64,000 nucleotides of DNA from Hymenobacter sp. H14-R3 (GTDB taxonomy: Bacteria; Bacteroidota; Bacteroidia; Cytophagales; Hymenobacteraceae). The stretch spans positions 327,773 to 391,772 of the forward strand of contig NZ_JASITD010000002.1 in the NCBI RefSeq assembly GCF_030063445.1, read 5' to 3'. Below, one piece after another: positions 45,295 through 53,943 of this stretch. The position numbers and the translations under genes were made by a program. The notes below the pieces were generated by a model. The model was not told the origin of the DNA. It saw only the letters and a program-made list of their open reading frames with translations, and ran no database searches. Positions within the stretch are counted from its first letter, which is position 1, and each line of letters begins with the position of its first letter.

Positions 45295-45494
45295 GCGGGG
45301 TGCGTTAAATCTGCTTTGGCAGGTTGGCCTGTTTTCACCGCAGCCGCCGCCAGCCCTGCCGGTTGCTGGGGTTTCAGGACACGCTTTATGCCTTCGGTTA
45401 CGGCAGCCGGCAGCTATGTGAGGACTGTTACACCGGCCAATCTGTACGCTGATTTGGGAGCTGCGCTAAGCTGTGCGCAACCCAGCAAACCGCC

Positions 45495-48400
45495 TTAATA
45501 CACCACCGTGAGCGACCCGGTGTACGCCTTGCCGTTGCCCAGCGTGATGAGGTAGTAGTAGGTGCCCACCGGCGCGGGCTGCCCGCTGATGGTGCCATCC
45601 CACTCGTTGCCGCGGCGGTAGCCCGAGGTTTCAAAAATCTTGTTGCCCCAGCGGTTGAGCACCGTCACTTTGTTGGCGGCGTAGTCGCCGATGTGGTCGA
45701 TTTGCCAGGTGTCGTCCAGGCCATCGCCATTGGGGCTCAGGGCGTTGGGAATGCGCAGGCGCGGGGTCACCGTCACGGTTACCGTGCTGCTAATAGCGCA
45801 GTAGCCGCTGCCGGTCGACAGCGTGTAGGTGGTAGTAACCAGGGGCGAGGCAATGGGCCGCAGCCGGCTGGTGCCCTCAAACGACAGGCTGGCGGCGGGC
45901 GTCCAGGTTACCGGATAGCTGCCGCTGGCTGTGCCTTCGAGCGTCACGTGGTCGCCCTCCATAACGGTTTTGTCGGGGCCTGCTTTCACCTCAAGGCCCT
46001 CCAGGATGCTGACCGGTAGCGCATTGGAAATGAGCGTAATGGGCCCGCAGGCGTTGGTAGTGCGCAGGGCCAGCGTCACGGCCTGGCCATTGCGCAGGGT
46101 GGTGGTGCTGAAGGTGGTGCCCTGGGCCCCAGGCACGGCCGCGCCGTCTACCTGCCACTGGTAAAGCGGGTTGGCCCCGGAGTCCGTCACCTTATCTACC
46201 TGAAACACCACGGGCGTGCCGGGGCACACCGGCAGCCCCGTTTGCACGCTGATGGCCAGCGTGGGCAACGGAGCCGGCGTGAGGCTGATGGTGACGGTAG
46301 CCGTGGCTGCGCCCGTGGTGCAGATGCCGGCGGTGGGCGTGAGCTCTACCCGCACCTGGTCGCCGTTGCGTAGCGTGGTTACCGTGTAGGTAGGGCCATT
46401 GGCTACCAGGATGTTATTCACCAGCCAGCGGTAGGTGGGCGCGGCTCCGGCATTGGTGGGCACCGGGGTAAACACGAAGGGCAGGCCGGCGCATTGCGTG
46501 GCCGGAGTGGCCAGCGCCACGCCCACTGGCAGCACCGGTTGCAGCCGCAAGGCCACCGCGTTGGAGGTAGCCGCGGTGCAGTTGCCCGACGTGGCCCGCC
46601 GCCGGTAGTAGGTGGTGGTGGCCACCACGCCCGGCGCGTAGGTGGGGCCGGTAGCGCCCGCCAGGTCGGCCCAGCTCAGGTTGTCGGGCGAGGTTTCCCA
46701 CTGGTAGGTGTAGGTGCCCGTGCCGCCGCGGGCGGCGGCCACGCTCGTGAGCGGCGCGGCGCTGGTACCGGGGCACAGGGCCTGGTCGGGGCCGATGGTG
46801 CCGGCCCCCAGCGCCGGGTTCACCGTAACGGCTACCGTGGCGGTGTTGGCACAGGCCGTGGCCGGGTTGCGCACCAGCAGGGTATACCCCTGGGTAATGG
46901 GCGCACCGGTGGCGTTGGGCAGCGTCACGGTGGGATTGGCAATAGTGCTGCTGCTGAGGCCTATAGCCGGGCTCCAACTGTAGGTATAGCCCGCCACTGG
47001 CGCAGCGCCCAGCTGCACCGCAATGCCCGCGCAGGTAGCAATAGCCGGGCCCGCCGCCGCCACGGGCAGCGGGTTAATCCGCACCGTAACCGAGGCCGAG
47101 GCCGAGCAGTTGGCCAAGTTGGTGGTCGTGAGGGTGTAGGCCTGCACAACAGCCGCGGCGGTAGTATTGGTCAGCGCCACGGTAGGGTTGGCAATAGTGC
47201 TGCTGCTGAGGCCCGTAGCCGGGCTCCAGCTATACACAAAGCCCGCCACCGGCGCAGCACCCAGCTGCCCCACCTCGCCCGAGCAGATGACGATGGGCAA
47301 ACCGGGCACCACCACGGGCGGGGGGCTCACCGTTACGGTTACTGAGCCCACGCCTACGCAGCCGGTGCGGGTGTTGGTGGCGGTGAGGGTGTAGGTTTGG
47401 GTAGCAGGCACGCCGGTGGCGTTGGGCAGCGCCACGGTAGGGTTGGCAATAGTGCTGCTGCTGAGGCCCGTAGCCGGGCTCCAGCTGTACACAAAGCCCG
47501 CCACCGGCGCAGCACCCAGCTGCCCCACCTCGCCCGAGCAGATGGCGGTAATCGGGCCGGCTGCCGCCACAATAGCCGGGCTCACCGTGACCGTGACCGA
47601 GTGGCTGGCCTGGCAGCTGCCGGTGGCACTGGTTTCGGTGAGGGTATACGTCTGGGTGATGGGCGCGCCGGTGAGGTTGGTGAGCGTGGCGGTGGGGTTG
47701 GCAGCCGTGGCGCTGCTCAGGCCAGTGGCCGGGCTCCAGCTGTAGGTGCTGCCCGCTACCGGGGCGGCCCCCAGGCCAATGGGTACTCCCGAGCAGGTGA
47801 TGAGCCCACTCGGGCCCGCGGCGGCGGCGGGGCCGGGCAGCACCGCCACCGTTACCTGCGAGGTAGTGGCGCAGGCGGTGCTGGTGGCCAGCGCCGTAAT
47901 GGTGTAAGTGGTCGTTTGGGTGGGGCTCACCACAAACGGGCCGGGCCCGGTGAGCGTAGCGGGGCCGCCCACCACCGTGTAGGTAACCCCACCGCTGGCG
48001 GTGAGCGTAGCGCTGCTGCCCCGGCAAATGCTTAGGGTGCCGGCCACGGCCAGCGCAACGGGCTGGCCCACCACCACGCGCTGCGTGGCCGAGTCGGTGG
48101 GGCAGCCGTACTGCGCGGTGCCCCGCACGGTGAGCGTGCCGCCGGCGCTGCCCCACTGCACCTGCACGGTGGTGGCGGTGGGGCTGCCCAAGAGGGTGCC
48201 CCCCACCACGCGCCAGCTTACCCGGGCGGCGCTGCCGCGGGCTTCGTAGCCATAGGGCATGCCCAGGTCGCACACCACTGCGGGCCCGCTGATGGTAGGC
48301 CCCGCCGGCTTGGTTACGGTAATGTGCAGCACCTCCACCACGGTTTTGCCGGCGCAGCCCGTATCCTTGGCCGTGAGGGCCACGTCGTAGGGCGTGGGGC

Positions 48401-49679
48401 GGGCGTCGGCGCAGGTGGTAGCAAGGGCGAAGGTGCCCGTAACGGTGCCATTGGTACCCGTTATGGTGGCGGTGCCGGTGGGGTTGCCGGGGGCCACGGT
48501 GCCAGGGTCGCCGTTGAGGGTGGCCGCGTAGCCGCCGGGCCCGTCGAGCAGCTGGCTGTTGAGCGTCAGGGTTAGCGGGTGGCCATCGGCCTGGGTCACC
48601 GTAATCGGAATGCGGAGGCTACTGCCGGCCTCGATGGTGTAGTTGCGGGACATTACGGCTGGCGGCGGCAGCACCGGGGCCTTGGTAGCCGGGCATTGGG
48701 CCACTACCAGCTGCAAGTCGCGCCGGGTGGTGCCAACGAGGATTTCCTGGCCGTTGATGGTGCGGTACTCGTTCACATCCACAGCCACCACGTACTTGCC
48801 GCCCGGCGTGCTGGCCAAGTACTTAGCTATGCCAGTGGCGGGGTCGAGGGCCGCAAAGTTGCCCGCCGCGGTGCCAAAGGGCGTGGCCGCCGAGTAGCCG
48901 TAGCCCGGCGCGTAGGCGAGCACCGGCACCGGCAGCGCGAAGCCGCCCAGCGGCAACGCGCCCAGCGCCCCCACGATGCCGTAGGGCTGCCCAAACGTGT
49001 ACGCCAGCCGGTCGCCATCGGCATCCACGGCGTTATTGAGCAGGATGGTGGTGTCGCCGGCGCAGATAACGGCCACCGCCACGTCCGAAAACACCGGCGA
49101 GTGGTTGGGCAGCTGCGGGGGTTGCAGGGCCGCGTACAGCGTGAGGGCCTGCGTTCCCGGCTGGTACAGGTTGGTCACGTCGTTGTTGCGGTTGCCGTCC
49201 GTAAACAGGGCGTAGTAGCCTTTGGCCGACCGGCGCAAATTCACCACGCCCACAAACTTTTGCACCCGGTAGGGCAGCGACGGCCCAGTTATGGTGCAGC
49301 CCGGCGGCACGGCCGGCGACAAGCACGCCGAAACCGACGTTTGCAGAATGCTCATCATGCCGTCCTGCCCGGCGTAGGTCACCGTGTTGTCGTAGTTATC
49401 GAGGGTCAGCGCCACCCGGGCATTGGTGGCCTGGTCATAAATGCCGATGCTGGCCGAGGGCCGCAGCGTGGTTACGTTGTTGCCGCAATTGTTGTAGAGC
49501 GTCACTGTCAGCTCGTAGCGCAGCGGCGCAATGGCCGGGCCGTTGGCATCGAGGTAGCGGTAGGTCATTTCGCCCCCCAGCAGGTGGGCGGCCCGGGCCG
49601 ATTGGGCCGCCCCCAGCACCAGCAATACCAGTACCACCCGCAGCCAGGCATTCAAGCGAACTAGTAGAGTTGAATTCAT
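45495..49679 (-). CDS. Giant secreted protein with T9SS gliding-type C-terminus
   Basis: A 1394-residue surface protein. A signal peptide (VVLVLLVLGAAQSARA) follows the start MNSTLLV. The N-terminal third includes HLLGGEMTYRYLDANGPAIAPLRYELTVTLYNNCG, typical of large gliding-associated proteins. About residues 616-960 hold four near-identical PKD-like modules of 84-85 residues (LGAAPVAGFVYSWSPATGLSS, then IANPTVALPN and similar). Ig-like parts follow. The end (IPNALSPNGDGLDDTWQIDHI to the stop) is a gliding-motility C-terminal domain, a type B type IX secretion signal. It is exported and probably displayed on the cell surface. Confidence 0.9.
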   Translation of the reverse strand: MNSTLLVRLNAWLRVVLVLLVLGAAQSARAAHLLGGEMTYRYLDANGPAIAPLRYELTVTLYNNCGNNVTTLRPSASIGIYDQATNARVALTLDNYDNTVTYAGQDGMMSILQTSVSACLSPAVPPGCTITGPSLPYRVQKFVGVVNLRRSAKGYYALFTDGNRNNDVTNLYQPGTQALTLYAALQPPQLPNHSPVFSDVAVAVICAGDTTILLNNAVDADGDRLAYTFGQPYGIVGALGALPLGGFALPVPVLAYAPGYGYSAATPFGTAAGNFAALDPATGIAKYLASTPGGKYVVAVDVNEYRTINGQEILVGTTRRDLQLVVAQCPATKAPVLPPPAVMSRNYTIEAGSSLRIPITVTQADGHPLTLTLNSQLLDGPGGYAATLNGDPGTVAPGNPTGTATITGTNGTVTGTFALATTCADARPTPYDVALTAKDTGCAGKTVVEVLHITVTKPAGPTISGPAVVCDLGMPYGYEARGSAARVSWRVVGGTLLGSPTATTVQVQWGSAGGTLTVRGTAQYGCPTDSATQRVVVGQPVALAVAGTLSICRGSSATLTASGGVTYTVVGGPATLTGPGPFVVSPTQTTTYTITALATSTACATTSQVTVAVLPGPAAAAGPSGLITCSGVPIGLGAAPVAGSTYSWSPATGLSSATAANPTATLTNLTGAPITQTYTLTETSATGSCQASHSVTVTVSPAIVAAAGPITAICSGEVGQLGAAPVAGFVYSWSPATGLSSSTIANPTVALPNATGVPATQTYTLTATNTRTGCVGVGSVTVTVSPPPVVVPGLPIVICSGEVGQLGAAPVAGFVYSWSPATGLSSSTIANPTVALTNTTAAAVVQAYTLTTTNLANCSASASVTVRINPLPVAAAGPAIATCAGIAVQLGAAPVAGYTYSWSPAIGLSSSTIANPTVTLPNATGAPITQGYTLLVRNPATACANTATVAVTVNPALGAGTIGPDQALCPGTSAAPLTSVAAARGGTGTYTYQWETSPDNLSWADLAGATGPTYAPGVVATTTYYRRRATSGNCTAATSNAVALRLQPVLPVGVALATPATQCAGLPFVFTPVPTNAGAAPTYRWLVNNILVANGPTYTVTTLRNGDQVRVELTPTAGICTTGAATATVTISLTPAPLPTLAISVQTGLPVCPGTPVVFQVDKVTDSGANPLYQWQVDGAAVPGAQGTTFSTTTLRNGQAVTLALRTTNACGPITLISNALPVSILEGLEVKAGPDKTVMEGDHVTLEGTASGSYPVTWTPAASLSFEGTSRLRPIASPLVTTTYTLSTGSGYCAISSTVTVTVTPRLRIPNALSPNGDGLDDTWQIDHIGDYAANKVTVLNRWGNKIFETSGYRRGNEWDGTISGQPAPVGTYYYLITLGNGKAYTGSLTVVY

Positions 49680-50319
49680 AGAAAAAAAGAATAGATACGT
49701 GGCAATACTACCGGGGTCAGCCCGCAATACCCGGCTGGCCAGCTCGCGCTATGCGTTGTGAAAGCACCATTTCAAAGTAGCCTATACCACCAATAAATTA
49801 TGCAAAATTTTGATAATCAAAGTTTTATAAACGCAAAAGCTGTGCTTCCGGCCCCGCTAAAGCGCGCTGGCCTTAGCACGGCACCCAAGCGTGGCTCAGG
49901 CAAAGCCTCGAAACCCACAAAACCATTATCACCAGGTATTTAGCTCGAATTGCTTCACCAAAACTTGCCGCCAGCAAGCTGCGGGGGCTACGCTTACTGG
50001 TTGCTAGCCGGCGGGCCCGGCCAATAAGCGAATCACCAGTGCCTAGTTGGTCAATAAGCGTAAGCTTGTTCATAGAAACGAGAGAAATGAGTCGGCACGA
50101 AAGTACTTGCCAGGACTATTATTTATCGCTTTTATCCAATCTTTAATTTCAAGAATCACTACTCCTTTCGCAGTGTGCGCAGGGCGGCGGACCTTTTGCC
50201 GGGCCGGCCTAATTACCTTGCCGCCACTGCGCTTCTTGGTGCCAGCTTTGGGCCAGCTAGCTGCCGCCGCTGGGGCCGGCCCTTGCCCAGGTCCCCATTT
50301 TGCCGGCTACCGGCCTGGG
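49680..50319. other. 640-base gap before the decayed pectinesterase
   Basis: The first part (49740-49850) is AT-rich and may hold the promoter for the minus-strand giant gene. A 66-codon minus-strand frame at 49873-50073 has no recognisable features. Plus-strand sequence near 50220-50300 can encode a hydrophobic stretch that may be the old signal peptide of the pectinesterase. Confidence 0.45.
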
Positions 50320-50815
50320 TATGCCGCCGGCGCGGCCGCCCCCGCCACCCCAGGTGCTACTGCTGCGCGTGGCGCAGAACGGCAGCGGCGACCACCGCAC
50401 TATGGAGGTCAAAAACGGCATGTACCGCGAGAAGCTGGGGGTGCGGGCCCACAAAACCCACGTGCGGCTGGTGGGCGAAAGCGCGGCTGGCCCCGTCATC
50501 ACCGGCCGCGACCACACCGCCGATGCGGCCGGCCACCAAGTGTTGCGGGGCCGCCCCTGGGGCCACATCCCCGCACCGTGTATCTGGGCTGCGCACCAGC
50601 CGCGCACATCCTGCCCGCCGGCTACGGCAGCTGGCGCGCTGCTGCCAACGGGCGCGCCGCGTACCAGGCTGATTGGCCGGCTGCCCGCCCCAGTGCCCGC
50701 GCCTCGGGCCGGGTCAACTGGGCGCATCAGCTCACTGCCACCAAAGCCAAGCGCTACACGCTGAAAAATACTTTCGGCGGTGCGGCCGGCTGGGAGCCGC
50801 AGGAAACAAGCAGCG
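50320..50815 (+). pseudogene. Decayed pectinesterase (pectin methylesterase)
   Basis: Fragments of a CE8 pectinesterase in two frames. The first (about 50360-50565) reads VAQNGSGDHRT, GMYREKLGVRAHKTHVRLVGE and VITGRDHTADA, matching the N-terminal region, but about 20 residues between RT and the YREKL segment are missing. The whole catalytic middle is absent. The next readable motif is GRPWG, and then, after a shift near 50570, RTVYLGC, HILPAGYGSW, ARASGRVNWAHQLT and KRYTLKNTFGG, matching the C-terminal end. It cannot make an active enzyme. It lies beside the LacI gene of the hexuronate island. Confidence 0.8.
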
Positions 50816-50892
50816 GGGGCCAACGACACTGCAGGGCTTGCGCACAACGCCGGCCCTATGTTCACGACATTTTATTTATAACTTATTGACAA

Positions 50893-51927
50893 TCATTTAC
50901 TTATGATATCAATTGGCCACGACGACGACTCCCTGATTACCAGCGTAGTCGGCATGGTGAGCGTAGCTGGCGGCGCGGCGCGGTGCTTCAGCTCGATGAG
51001 GTCGAGCAGGCGGCCCACGGCTTCCTGCCCGATTTGCTTGGCCGGCTGCATCACCGTGCTTAGCGAGGGCGCGAGCATATCGGCCACCGTGAGGTTGGTG
51101 AAGCCGATGAGCGACACGTCGCCGGGGATGGCCACGCGGCGCTGGCGTAGCGCGGCCAGGCAGCCCACCGCCAGCCGGTCGCTGGCCGTGAAAAAGGCAT
51201 CGGGCCGGGGCTCCAGGGCCAGCAGCTCGTCCACGAGCGGGCCCACCTCGTCGGGGCCGAAAGTGCCGAAGCGCACCAGGCTCTCCTCATACGGCACGCC
51301 ATAGTGCGCCAGCGCCGCGCGGTAGCCGGCCAGGCGCTCCTGCGTGATGCTGAGCCAGGGCTGAATGGTGAGGTGCGCAATGCGCCGCCGCCCCGACTGC
51401 AACAGGTGCGCGGTGGCCGCAAACGCCCCGCCGAAGTTATCGGCCACCACGCGGGGGGTGTTCAGCAGCGCCGACACCCGGTCGAACTGCACAATGGGCG
51501 TGCCCTGCTGCTGCAATTCCTGCAAGTGGCTCACGTCGTTGGTTTCGCTGCTCAGCGAGATGAGCAGGCCATCGACGCGGCGGGCCAGGGCCTGGCGCAG
51601 GTTGGCCACTTCGCGGTCGTAGGCCTCGTGGGTTTGGAAGATGAGCACGTCGTAGCCACGCTGGTTGGCCACTTCCTCAATGCCATTAATAGCCTGCGAA
51701 AAGTAATAATTCGCAATCTGCGGCACGATTACGCCAATGGCCTTGCTGCTGGCCCCTTTCAGGCTGAGCGCAATGGGGTTGGGGCGGTAGTGCAGGCGCG
51801 CGGCGCACTCCATCACCAGCCGCTTGGTGTCAGCGTTGATTTCATAGCTGTCGCGCAGCGCCCGCGACACGGTCGAGACGGAAATATTGAGCTCGCGGGC
51901 AATGTCTTTGAGGGTGGCGGGTGCCAA
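50893..51927 (-). CDS. LacI family transcriptional regulator
   Basis: A 344-residue regulator. The N-terminal helix-turn-helix and hinge helix read TLKDIARELNISVSTVSRALRDSYEINADTK (residues 5-35) and HYRPNPIALSLKG. A periplasmic-binding-like effector domain follows (IGVIVPQIANYYFSQAINGIEEVANQRGYDVLI, then FFTASDRLAVGCLAALRQR near residue 240 and IPGDVSLIGFTN). It is divergent from the kduD-kduI-uxa genes. The operator-like site at 52058 lies between them, so it probably represses this operon and its own gene, with a galacturonate-pathway sugar acid as inducer (inference). Confidence 0.93.
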   Translation of the reverse strand: MAPATLKDIARELNISVSTVSRALRDSYEINADTKRLVMECAARLHYRPNPIALSLKGASSKAIGVIVPQIANYYFSQAINGIEEVANQRGYDVLIFQTHEAYDREVANLRQALARRVDGLLISLSSETNDVSHLQELQQQGTPIVQFDRVSALLNTPRVVADNFGGAFAATAHLLQSGRRRIAHLTIQPWLSITQERLAGYRAALAHYGVPYEESLVRFGTFGPDEVGPLVDELLALEPRPDAFFTASDRLAVGCLAALRQRRVAIPGDVSLIGFTNLTVADMLAPSLSTVMQPAKQIGQEAVGRLLDLIELKHRAAPPATLTMPTTLVIRESSSWPIDIISK

Positions 51928-52053
51928 ATTGATTTCTACTTAAAATGCAATTATTAATGGCTAGTAGCCAGCTGGCTCACGCGGCTAAAGGTAAAGGCTG
52001 AGGGAAGGGAACCGCGCCCCGCGCCCCCGCGCCCGCCCGGCCCGCCCTCCTTG

Positions 52054-52080
52054 AAAACGTTACCGGCAACGATTGCGCAA
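52054..52080. promoter_or_regulatory. Putative LacI-type operator in the kduD/lacI divergent region
   Basis: AAAACGTTACCGGCAACG followed by ATTGCGCAA. The palindromic core is 52058-52071. It matches the site at 42008-42030 at 20 of 23 positions and lies 131 bases from the lacI-type start and about 130 bases from the kduD start. Confidence 0.62.
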
Positions 52081-52205
52081 ATAAAAACGCCCCCCTATGG
52101 CTACCTCGTCCGGTTTCGGCCCTAAACTTCGGCACTAGCATCTACCCCTGGGTGGCAGCAAACGGCGTTTCGTTCTCCCCAAAATCAAATCCCACCTGTT
52201 TTTAT

Positions 52206-52935
52206 ATGAGCCTCCCCGCGAGCTTTAGTCTGGCCAGCAAGCGCGCCCTCGTTGCGGGGGCCGACCGCGGCACTGGCCAAGCCATTGCGCTGGGCCTGGC
52301 CGAGGCCGGGGCCAACATCATTGCCGTATCGCGCGGCCTGCCCACCGGCGGCATCACCGAGCAGGGCGTGCGGGCCCTGGGCCGCGAGTTTGCGGAATAC
52401 CGCGCCGACTTGAGCCAACTTAGTGACTTTCATTACTTTATTAATAAGGTGCGGGCCGACTTTCCGGTTATCGACATCTTGTTTAATAACGCCGGCATTA
52501 TCCGCTGGGCGCCGGCCGCCGAGCACGCCGACGAAGATTGGGACGCCGTGCTGCGCGTGAACCTCGACGCGCCGTTTCGGCTGGCGCGCGCCCTGGCCGG
52601 CCCCATGCTGGCCCGTAGCAGCGGCAAAATCATCTTCACGGCCTCGCTGCTCACCTTCCAGGGCGGCATCAACGTGCCGGGCTGCGCGGCCAGCCAGGGC
52701 GCCATCGGCAGCCTCACCAAGGCCCTGGCCAACGAGTGGGCTGCCAAAAACTTGAACGTGAATGCGATAGCGTGGCCACCAACAACACCGCCGCGCTGCG
52801 CCAGGATGCTGAGCGTAGCGCAGCCATCCTCAGCCGCATCCTGGCCGGCCGCTGGGCCGTAGCCGATAATTTTCGCGGCCCCGCCGTGTTGCTGGCCACC
52901 GAGGCCAGCAACACGGCGGCTGGGTGGGCTGGTAA
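52206..52935 (+). pseudogene. kduD: Frameshifted 2-deoxy-D-gluconate 3-dehydrogenase (KduD-like)
   Basis: A short-chain dehydrogenase in three frames. The first frame (52206 to about 52770) runs from MSLPASFSLASKRALVAGADRGTGQAIALGLAE through NNAGII, a C-A-A-S-Q-G-A-I-G stretch in place of the YxxxK active site region, and NVNAIA. About ten bases coding for the usual PGY are missing. The second frame (52772 to about 52910) continues VATNNTAALRQDAERSAAILSRI to LLATEAS. After a second loss the C-terminal GGWVGW and TAA stop appear in a third frame (52912-52935). It would have fed 2,5-diketo-3-deoxygluconate to KDG. The catalytic Tyr also appears replaced. Confidence 0.82.
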
Positions 52936-53001
52936 CTTCCATGGGCAATTCGCTTCTTTTCACTGCATTGCCCATTACTCACTGCTAACTGCTTATTACG
53001 T

Positions 53002-53835
53002 ATGAATTCCCGATTTGCCATTGGTCCCCGCGAAACCGCCAGCCTGCACACGGCTGGCCTGCGCGAGCACTTTCTAATTGAAAACATCTTCACGGCCGGC
53101 GCTATCGAGCTGACCTACACCCACTACGACCGCATGCTGGTGGGCGGCGCGCAGCCCGCCGCCGGCACCGCCCTGCCCCTGCCCTGCCCCGGCGGCCTCA
53201 AGGCCAGCTACTTTCTGGAGCGCCGCGAGCTGGGCGCCCTCAACGTGGGTGGCGCGGGCCGCGTGGTGGTCGATGGCGTGGCGTTTGAGCTGGGCAATCA
53301 GGACTGCCTCTACGTGGGCAAGGGCAGCCAGGAGGTGGTTTTTCATAGCCTCGACGCCGCCAACCCGGCCAAGTTTTACCTGCTCTCGGCCCCGGCCCAC
53401 AAGGAGTACCCCACCGCCCGCCGCACCCAGGCCGAGGCCACGCCCGTGGAAATGGGCGCGCTGGAAACCGCCAACCAGCGCACCATCTACAAGTACATTT
53501 TCAACGAGGGCCTGCCCAGCTGCCAGCTCGTGATGGGCCTCACCCAGCTCAAGCCGGGCAGCGTGTGGAACACCATGCCCAGCCACGTGCACGACCGCCG
53601 CATGGAGGCCTACCTCTACTTCAACCTGCCGGCCGGCCAGCGCGTGCTGCATATGCTGGGCGAGCCCCAGGAAACCCGCCCGCTGTGGGTGAGCAACGAG
53701 CAGGCCATTCTGTCGCCGCCGTGGTCCATCCACACCGGCTGCGGCAGTTCGGCCTACGCCTTCATCTGGGGCATGGCCGGCGAAAACCTCGAATACACCG
53801 ACATGGATGCCGTAGCGCTGGCCGATTTGCGCTAA
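53002..53835 (+). CDS. kduI: 5-dehydro-4-deoxy-D-glucuronate isomerase
   Basis: A 277-residue cupin-fold isomerase almost the length of E. coli KduI. Zinc ligands are visible in SHVHDRRMEAYLYF (two His and a Glu) and SIHTGCGSSAY. Other family segments are YFLERRELGALNVGGAG near residue 70, LYVGKGSQEVVFHS near 101 and FIWGMAGENLEYTDMD at the end. It converts 4-deoxy-L-threo-5-hexosulose uronate, the product of unsaturated galacturonate, to 2,5-diketo-3-deoxygluconate. Its product is the substrate of KduD, which is broken just upstream, so another KduD should exist elsewhere if this branch works. Confidence 0.95.
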   Translation: MNSRFAIGPRETASLHTAGLREHFLIENIFTAGAIELTYTHYDRMLVGGAQPAAGTALPLPCPGGLKASYFLERRELGALNVGGAGRVVVDGVAFELGNQDCLYVGKGSQEVVFHSLDAANPAKFYLLSAPAHKEYPTARRTQAEATPVEMGALETANQRTIYKYIFNEGLPSCQLVMGLTQLKPGSVWNTMPSHVHDRRMEAYLYFNLPAGQRVLHMLGEPQETRPLWVSNEQAILSPPWSIHTGCGSSAYAFIWGMAGENLEYTDMDAVALADLR

Positions 53836-53862
53836 CGCTTGCGCTGAACGAGGAATTTGGAA

Positions 53863-53887
53863 GGGGAAATGAAGAATTGATTTCCCC
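53863..53887. repeat. Small inverted repeat between kduI and uxaB
   Basis: GGGGAAAT (53863-53870) and ATTTCCCC (53880-53887) form an 8-bp stem around GAAGAATTG, with weaker extended pairing of GAATTTGG and AAAATTCC outside. It lies in the 108-base gap. Confidence 0.5.
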
Positions 53888-53943
53888 TTTCTTATTTCGA
53901 AAATTCCAACTTCTTCCTTCTTCCTCCCGCATTCAGTTCCCCC

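Noticed and set aside
49873..50073. A 66-codon minus-strand frame beginning MNKLTLIDQL
   Set aside because: No family, no signal peptide, and it lies in a decayed gap. It could be real but cannot be supported.
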